A stretch of 64,000 bases of DNA, taken from positions 1 to 64,000 of the forward strand of contig OZ244933.1 in assembly GCA_965222065.1 (NCBI GenBank), in the 5' to 3' direction. The notes beneath the pieces are model-generated. The model worked only from the letters and a program-made list of their open reading frames with translations, made no database searches and was not told the DNA's origin. The position numbers and the translations under genes were made by a program. This document shows, in pieces, positions 59,110 through 64,000 of this stretch; positions within the stretch are counted from its first letter, which is position 1, and every line of letters starts with the position of its first letter. Source of the DNA: GM7GCV1 sp965222065 (lineage in GTDB: Bacteria; Pseudomonadota; Gammaproteobacteria; Pseudomonadales; GM7GCV1).

Positions 59110-61620
59110 CTAGAACCGTACTTTCATGCCAAGCTTGGCTGTAAAAGAGTATTCTTCATATTGCAGCAGTCGATCTGCTTCAGGACCTTTTTGATAAGCG
59201 ATATAGGGCTCATCAGTGAGGTTGATAAGCTTCAGGTAGAACTCTGTGTTCTCGCTGTATTTGTAGTTACCGGTGAAGTCCAGTTGCATGTGATCTTTTA
59301 CATAGCGATCTTCATCGGCACTACCGCCCAGCTCATCAAGGTACTCGTCGCGATAGGCAGCGGTTAGTCGGGCGCTGAAAAGATCGTTCTCGTAACCCGC
59401 CATAACATTCCAGGTCACCTCGGACGAGGCAGGTAAGGGAATGGTGCGATCATCAATATCGCCTTCAGCATCCGTGTAGGTGTAGTTGATACCCCACAGC
59501 ATGCCGTTGTCGAATGCCTGGTTATAGGCCAGTTCAAGCCCCTGGACATTTGCACTGTCACCATTTTCCGGCACTTCGGCTTCTACGAAGGAAATGCCAT
59601 TGTAGCTGCCAAAGTAGGGGGCGTCGGTGTCGTCGTACTCGCGATCAACAATGAAGTTATCAATATCCTTGAAAAATATACCCGCTTGAATGACCGCTGC
59701 CTCAGCAAAGTAATACTCAGCACTAAAATCAAGGTTGTTGGCTTCGTACGGTTGCAGGTATGGGTTGCCAAACGCTGCTTCGCCATCTTCATTGATTTCA
59801 AATCTGGGTGCCAGTTTGCTTAACTTGGGGCGCACCAGTGACTGGTAAGTCGCTGCGCGGAGAACCACCTGCTCGTTCAGGTTGTACTTCAGGGTAATAC
59901 TTGGCAGCAGGTTATCGTAGCTGTTACTGAAGTTTTGTGGTGTTGCGACTTCGGCATCCGTGTCGACCAGGTTGCCTTGCAGTTCATTTTCCGTGTCTTC
60001 AAAACGCAGGCCACCGATCACCATCATTTGCTCATTTTCAAAGCGACCCTGCACATAGGCTGCAGTGATGTCTTCATTCACGCTAAATGCTTCCAGGGTT
60101 CCCTCAACAAAGTCTTCTTCAATGGTGGTGAAGTTGTCCCGGTTGCTGTTGTTAAACGCACGGACGGCGGCTACATCAGGCAATACACCAAGATCAAGAA
60201 GGCCATAGCTTTGTCTGCCAGGAACATCGGCCAGAGAGTAGCCATCATTCAGATAGTCTTCCAGAACCAGCAATGTTACGTCGAAGTTTTTCTCACGCTG
60301 ACGCAATTTGGTCCCGGCCTTGACTTCGAGTACACCATTAGCCAGATTGAATTCGCGCGCCAGGTTATATTGCCACGTGGTTTCTTCGTCTTTCGCCAGG
60401 CCATCAATTTCCTCTACCTTGTCCAGCAGGTAGACAGACGGGTCATCGAAGGTCGCAGAAGTGACATCAAAAGTAGGAAGCTCAAGGTTGCTGTAATCGA
60501 AAGTGACGGCCAGGTCGCCGGCACTATCAAAATCGTTACGGAAACGGGTAGGATCCTGGGATCGGTATTCGTGCTCGCTGGCTTCGGCCAGGCTGAAACT
60601 GTAATCGGATACCCATACGCCATGCCTGGTTTCACCGCCCAGTTCGAGACTGGTAATCTCCTGTGACTCGAAGCGATCTTTAAGACCACGTCTAACAGAG
60701 ATTTCGCCATCGTCAGACAGGAAAGTCGCCGAGGAATTGGTACCTGATGAAGGCGCTTCGTCCATTTCGAAAACCAGGCGACGACGAAATTCGGTGTCAT
60801 CAAACTTGCTGTACATGCCGCGGGCATAGAGATCCGTGTTCTCTGTGGCCATGAAGTCCAGGGTCAGGGAGACACCTGTTCGATCGCGCTCTACATCGTA
60901 GTCGCGATACTCGACCGCTTCGGCGTAAACAATGCCCTCATCGGTTTGCTCCCAGCCGTCCATTTCAATATTGTCGGTAGAGGTTTTGCGGTTGCTGTAC
61001 TGAAAGCCGCCGGCTATTCCCACACGGTCACTGATTCTGTGAGAGAAATCGATACCCACTTCCGGGGAGTTCTCTTCATTCAGGTCGTTGTAGCTTCCCG
61101 CCAGGTTGACCTTGATAAAGTCTTCGCGCTCGGTGGCGCTGATGGTATTGATGCGAATGGTTGCGCCCAGGGTTCCGGCATCCATTTCCGGGGTAAGCGA
61201 TTTAATCACTTCGATAGAGTCAACCAGCTCGGACGGTATGACATCCAGTGCTACTGCACGGGTATCAGATTCCGGCGCAGGCAGTTGAACACCATTCACT
61301 GTTGCTGCGTTCAGCTCAGGGTCGAGACCGCGAACCGAGATAAAACGACCTTCGCCCTGGTCGTTAAGTACATTCACACCGGGCAGGCGCCGTACCGCTT
61401 CAGCCACGTTTTGGTCGGGCAGATTGCCGATTACATCGTTGGTGATCACACTGGATACCGTGTCTGCGTCACGTTGCTTGGCGATGGCGCTGGTTATCAG
61501 GCCGCGTTGCCCAACGATGATGGTTTCTTCAAGTTCCTGTGAGTGGACACTGGGTGCAAAGCAAGCCAGGGCCACTGCCAGTGCAAGGGGTTTTTTGGTT
61601 AGGGATAGGGGGGATAACAT
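59110..61620 (-). CDS. TonB-dependent outer-membrane receptor
   Basis: 836 residues: a signal peptide (LALAVALACFAPSVHSQ), a TonB-box-like 'EETIIVGQR', a plug domain ('NLPDQNVAEAVRRLPGVNVL', 'GRFISVRGLDPELNAATVNG', 'DVIPSELVDSIEVIKSLTPE') and a C-terminal 22-strand barrel ending 'YEEYSFTAKLGMKVRF' with terminal Phe. The plug resembles the receptors for saccharides or peptides of marine gammaproteobacteria more than siderophore receptors, but the substrate is not certain. Divergent from a peptide-type ABC importer, which hints at peptide import (inference). Confidence 0.92.
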   Translation of the reverse strand: MLSPLSLTKKPLALAVALACFAPSVHSQELEETIIVGQRGLITSAIAKQRDADTVSSVITNDVIGNLPDQNVAEAVRRLPGVNVLNDQGEGRFISVRGLDPELNAATVNGVQLPAPESDTRAVALDVIPSELVDSIEVIKSLTPEMDAGTLGATIRINTISATEREDFIKVNLAGSYNDLNEENSPEVGIDFSHRISDRVGIAGGFQYSNRKTSTDNIEMDGWEQTDEGIVYAEAVEYRDYDVERDRTGVSLTLDFMATENTDLYARGMYSKFDDTEFRRRLVFEMDEAPSSGTNSSATFLSDDGEISVRRGLKDRFESQEITSLELGGETRHGVWVSDYSFSLAEASEHEYRSQDPTRFRNDFDSAGDLAVTFDYSNLELPTFDVTSATFDDPSVYLLDKVEEIDGLAKDEETTWQYNLAREFNLANGVLEVKAGTKLRQREKNFDVTLLVLEDYLNDGYSLADVPGRQSYGLLDLGVLPDVAAVRAFNNSNRDNFTTIEEDFVEGTLEAFSVNEDITAAYVQGRFENEQMMVIGGLRFEDTENELQGNLVDTDAEVATPQNFSNSYDNLLPSITLKYNLNEQVVLRAATYQSLVRPKLSKLAPRFEINEDGEAAFGNPYLQPYEANNLDFSAEYYFAEAAVIQAGIFFKDIDNFIVDREYDDTDAPYFGSYNGISFVEAEVPENGDSANVQGLELAYNQAFDNGMLWGINYTYTDAEGDIDDRTIPLPASSEVTWNVMAGYENDLFSARLTAAYRDEYLDELGGSADEDRYVKDHMQLDFTGNYKYSENTEFYLKLINLTDEPYIAYQKGPEADRLLQYEEYSFTAKLGMKVRF

Positions 61621-61698
61621 ATTGACCTCCGTTATAGTATTCCCGGCACTCTATTGAAGACACATGACAGAAACTAAACAGAAGTATGTCGATTTAAA

Positions 61699-61712
61699 GA
61701 CACGAACGTGTC
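61699..61712. promoter_or_regulatory. Palindrome between the receptor and the ABC importer genes
   Basis: GACACG-AA-CGTGTC, a perfect 6-bp inverted repeat with a 2-bp centre, lies in the 212-bp divergent region, about 80 bp before the receptor start and 121 bp before the binding-protein start. A candidate operator for joint regulation. Confidence 0.4.
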
Positions 61713-61832
61713 AGTTATTTCAGGTTTGGATATTGCCAGAATCTACTATGCTAGTATCTATTTCATTGCGGCCATTATCAAAAGTAACTTTTGTGTTTAA
61801 TGGCTAACACATTGCTGCCAACGACATTTTTT

Positions 61833-63443
61833 ATGATCAAATATTTATTCGCTACCTGGATGGTTTTGGCCATGGTCGGCTGCAGTCAGGGCGAAACCCG
61901 TGTGGAAGAGGGCAACCGGCTGGGAATTTTGCATATAGGCAATGGCGCTGAGCCACAAAGCCTTGACCCGCAAGTAGCGACGGATGTTTCTTCTGCGCAA
62001 ATAATGCGTGCTATTCATGAAAGCCTCATTACGTTAAATCCCGAAACACTTGATCCAGAGCCCGGCATAGCTGAAAGCTGGGAGATCAGTGATGATGGTA
62101 AGGTTTATACATTCACAATTCGTTCTGATGGTCGCTGGTCGAACGGTGATCCAATTACAGTTGATGATGTTTACTGGAGTTTTTCCCGATACCTCAATCC
62201 GGCGCTGGGTAACCCCTGGTCGTACATGCTTTTCCCGGTTGTCAATGCAGAAAGGTATGTAAGTGGCGAAATCGATGACTTCTCGCAGGTTGGTTTCGAG
62301 GTTGTAGATGAGAATACATTCCAAATTGAGCTAAGAAACCCCACACCCTATTTTTTACAGCTAATTGCCCATTCCTCTTCAGCCATTGTTCCCAGAAAGG
62401 TTATTGAACAATACGGTAGTCCGACAGCGCGCTATTCCCAGTGGACAAGAGCAGGAAACATGGTTGGGGCCGGGCCGTTTATTCTTGAAAGGTGGGATAT
62501 TAGCCAGCCAATCGTGGTTAAAAGAAACCCCCATTACTGGGGGGCGGATCGTATTAAATTAAATGAGATATGGTTTCACCCTATCGAAAATGGTGCCACG
62601 GAAGAGCGATTATTCCGTGCGGGCCAGCTCCACATTACAGGTGGGATCCCCACGGATAAAATACCGGTATACGAGGACAGTGGCTCTCCGGCATTTCACT
62701 CCCAAGCCTATTTGGGTACCTACTATTACAAGGTAAACACTACCCGCCCGCCCTTTGATAACGTCAAGGTACGTCGTGCTCTGGCCATGAGCATTGACCG
62801 CGAAGCCATTACTGAACGTGTTCTCCAGCGAACAGGAACGCCTGCATACGCCTTTGTCCCCCCGGGGACACTGGGCTACCAGCCTCCTAAAACATTCGAC
62901 TACGATCCTGAAAAAGCCCGACAGTTGCTCGCCGAAGCGGGCTACCCAAATGGAGAGGGGTTCAGGGAGTTTGAGTTGATGTACAACACTTCAGAAGGCC
63001 ACAGGCGTATTGCTGTGGCGATACAACAAATGTGGAACAAGGAGCTGAATCTGGATGTCACACTCGCGAACCAGGAATGGAAAGTGTTCCTGGACACGAT
63101 GGATAATCTCGACTTTGATATTGCCAGGGCCGGCTGGATAGGGGATTACGTAGATCCGCTAACCTTTCTGGATCTTTCAACCTCTGCAAATGGCAATAAC
63201 AACACAGGTTTTGCCGACCCGGTTTTTGATGAAATGATCTACGAATATGTGCCTGCAGCGCCTACTGAAGAAGAACGACTTGAGCGTTTTTATGAGGCGG
63301 AAGAATATTTGATGCAGCGCATGCCTATTATTCCGCTTTATACCTATGAATCCAAGTATTTGATGGACCCTTCGGTAAAAGGCGTCTACCCAAATATCAG
63401 AAAGCTCATTAATTATCGGTACGTCTATCTGGAGGCCCAGTAA
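61833..63443 (+). CDS. Peptide ABC transporter substrate-binding lipoprotein (OppA-like)
   Basis: 536 residues from the ATG at 61833, which gives a short lipoprotein signal (YLFATWMVLAMVGCSQ; lipobox MVGC); starts at 61800 or 61791 (TTG) are also in frame and none has a clear ribosome site. SBP family 5 motifs: 'GAEPQSLDPQVATDVSSAQI', 'AESWEISDDGKVYTFTIRSD', 'VDDVYWSF' and 'NTTRPPFDNVKVRRALAMSI'. It should bind oligopeptides in the periplasm. The permease gene follows directly. Confidence 0.92.
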   Translation: MIKYLFATWMVLAMVGCSQGETRVEEGNRLGILHIGNGAEPQSLDPQVATDVSSAQIMRAIHESLITLNPETLDPEPGIAESWEISDDGKVYTFTIRSDGRWSNGDPITVDDVYWSFSRYLNPALGNPWSYMLFPVVNAERYVSGEIDDFSQVGFEVVDENTFQIELRNPTPYFLQLIAHSSSAIVPRKVIEQYGSPTARYSQWTRAGNMVGAGPFILERWDISQPIVVKRNPHYWGADRIKLNEIWFHPIENGATEERLFRAGQLHITGGIPTDKIPVYEDSGSPAFHSQAYLGTYYYKVNTTRPPFDNVKVRRALAMSIDREAITERVLQRTGTPAYAFVPPGTLGYQPPKTFDYDPEKARQLLAEAGYPNGEGFREFELMYNTSEGHRRIAVAIQQMWNKELNLDVTLANQEWKVFLDTMDNLDFDIARAGWIGDYVDPLTFLDLSTSANGNNNTGFADPVFDEMIYEYVPAAPTEEERLERFYEAEEYLMQRMPIIPLYTYESKYLMDPSVKGVYPNIRKLINYRYVYLEAQ

Positions 63444-64000
63444 GTGTTCAGGTTTATTGTTGGACGCCTTTTACAGGCGATACCGGTACTGTTTGCTGTT
63501 GTCACCATTACTTTTTTTCTCGTCAGGGCAGCACCGGGGGGGCCGTTTGATGATGAAAAAGCCGTTGTGCCGGAAGTCAGGGCTGCACTAGAGGCCCAGT
63601 ATCAGCTGGATCAACCGCTCCACAAGCAATATTTTTCATACCTCGGCGACCTCTTGCGAGGGGATCTTGGCCCTTCATTTAAATATCCTGGAAGGTCCGT
63701 TAACGAAATCATCGCTGCCGGGTTTCCGGTAACAGCCGAACTGGGGATTTACGCCATTTTAGTGGCGATCATGATTGGTGGTGCCGCCGGGGTGACAGCC
63801 GCCCTTAGGCCCAACACGCTTCAGGATTACTTGCCCATGTCCGCGGCGATGATTGGTATATGTATGCCTGCTTTTCTTCTGGGGCCATTACTCCTGCTGG
63901 TTTTTGGGGTGAAGCTGGAGTGGCTGCCAGTTTCCGGATGGGGCCAACTTCCTGGCGACAAGCTATTACCAAGCCTGACACTGGGTGCCGCTTATGCCGC
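63444..64000 (+). CDS. Peptide ABC transporter permease (OppB-like), 3' end outside window
   Basis: 185 complete codons visible from a GTG at 63444, immediately after the OppA-like stop, with GGAGG 8 bp upstream. It begins 'MFRFIVGRLLQAIPVLFAVV' and contains 'FFLVRAAPGGPF' and 'QYQLDQPLHKQYFSYLGDLL', the N-terminus of OppB/DppB permeases, with four membrane segments so far. It forms the inner-membrane channel with an OppC-like subunit that should lie beyond the window. Confidence 0.93.
   Translation, partial: MFRFIVGRLLQAIPVLFAVVTITFFLVRAAPGGPFDDEKAVVPEVRAALEAQYQLDQPLHKQYFSYLGDLLRGDLGPSFKYPGRSVNEIIAAGFPVTAELGIYAILVAIMIGGAAGVTAALRPNTLQDYLPMSAAMIGICMPAFLLGPLLLLVFGVKLEWLPVSGWGQLPGDKLLPSLTLGAAYA

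Noticed and set aside
59935..60666. 243-codon plus-strand frame opposite the TonB receptor
   Set aside because: Shadow of the receptor gene; composition and lack of motifs argue against coding.
1..64000. CRISPR arrays, prophage or defence islands
   Set aside because: No regularly spaced short repeats, phage structural genes, restriction, toxin-antitoxin or Cas-like proteins could be recognised.

Overview
The window looks like chromosome of a marine-type gammaproteobacterium (Cellvibrionales/Pseudomonadales-like; genus not resolvable by eye). The core gene orders are gammaproteobacterial: tamA-tamB, ccmABCDE, mltF/purL divergent, corB/ypjD/ffh, and rpsP-rimM-trmD-rplS. About 60 protein genes, one tRNA, several clear terminators, one decayed insertion sequence and one tandem gene duplication are visible. 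No CRISPR array, prophage, rRNA or intact transposon is seen.

Layout. 1-9.8 kb is an accessory stretch of envelope or secreted proteins: the 3' part of a DUF5916 outer-membrane protein, a 400-bp IS481-family relic with both terminal repeats, an RCC1-repeat/ThuA gene pair, an exported amidohydrolase and two near-identical FG-GAP (VCBS) proteins in tandem. The RCC1 gene and the first FG-GAP gene share a ~105-bp upstream element with matching -35/-10 boxes, so they probably form one regulon. From 2.3 to 6.1 kb the DNA looks visibly more A+T-rich than the rest. 9.8-16.5 kb holds transaldolase, DusA, glutamyl-tRNA synthetase and two different diguanylate cyclases. 16.9-25.4 kb holds the TamA/TamB module, SppA, a DUF2069 protein, WrbA and ArsC. 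25.5-30.8 kb is a co-directional run: YihY, a TlpA-like lipoprotein, acylphosphatase, CcmABCDE and TadA; CcmF/G/H/I are not adjacent. 30.9-38.2 kb has MltF, PurL, a beta-hydroxyacid dehydrogenase and a ZIP transporter. 38.3-43.8 kb has a ceramidase-like lipoprotein, an RraA-like protein, two Nudix hydrolases, a DUF1289 protein and CorB.

43.9-51 kb is the SRP/ribosome-maturation region. A hybrid histidine kinase and a LuxR-type response regulator sit between corB and ypjD, genes that are usually close neighbours next to ffh. Between ffh and rpsP a terminator hairpin contains the -10 box of the likely rpsP promoter. 51-59 kb carries a DUF6489 protein, a third Nudix hydrolase, a class III CoA-transferase, an RDD protein, RsmE, an OmpR-type two-component system, tRNA-Arg(CCT), a membrane J-domain protein, an ABC ATPase and MsrA. 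The right end has a TonB-dependent receptor divergent from a peptide-type ABC importer; its permease gene runs off the window.

The least ordinary region is 1.9-9.8 kb: a shared promoter in front of unrelated secreted beta-propeller proteins, and a duplicated FG-GAP gene in which one copy has lost its lipobox by a 21-bp deletion between direct repeats. All calls come from reading sequence and translations; no database search, structure prediction or base-composition calculation was run.
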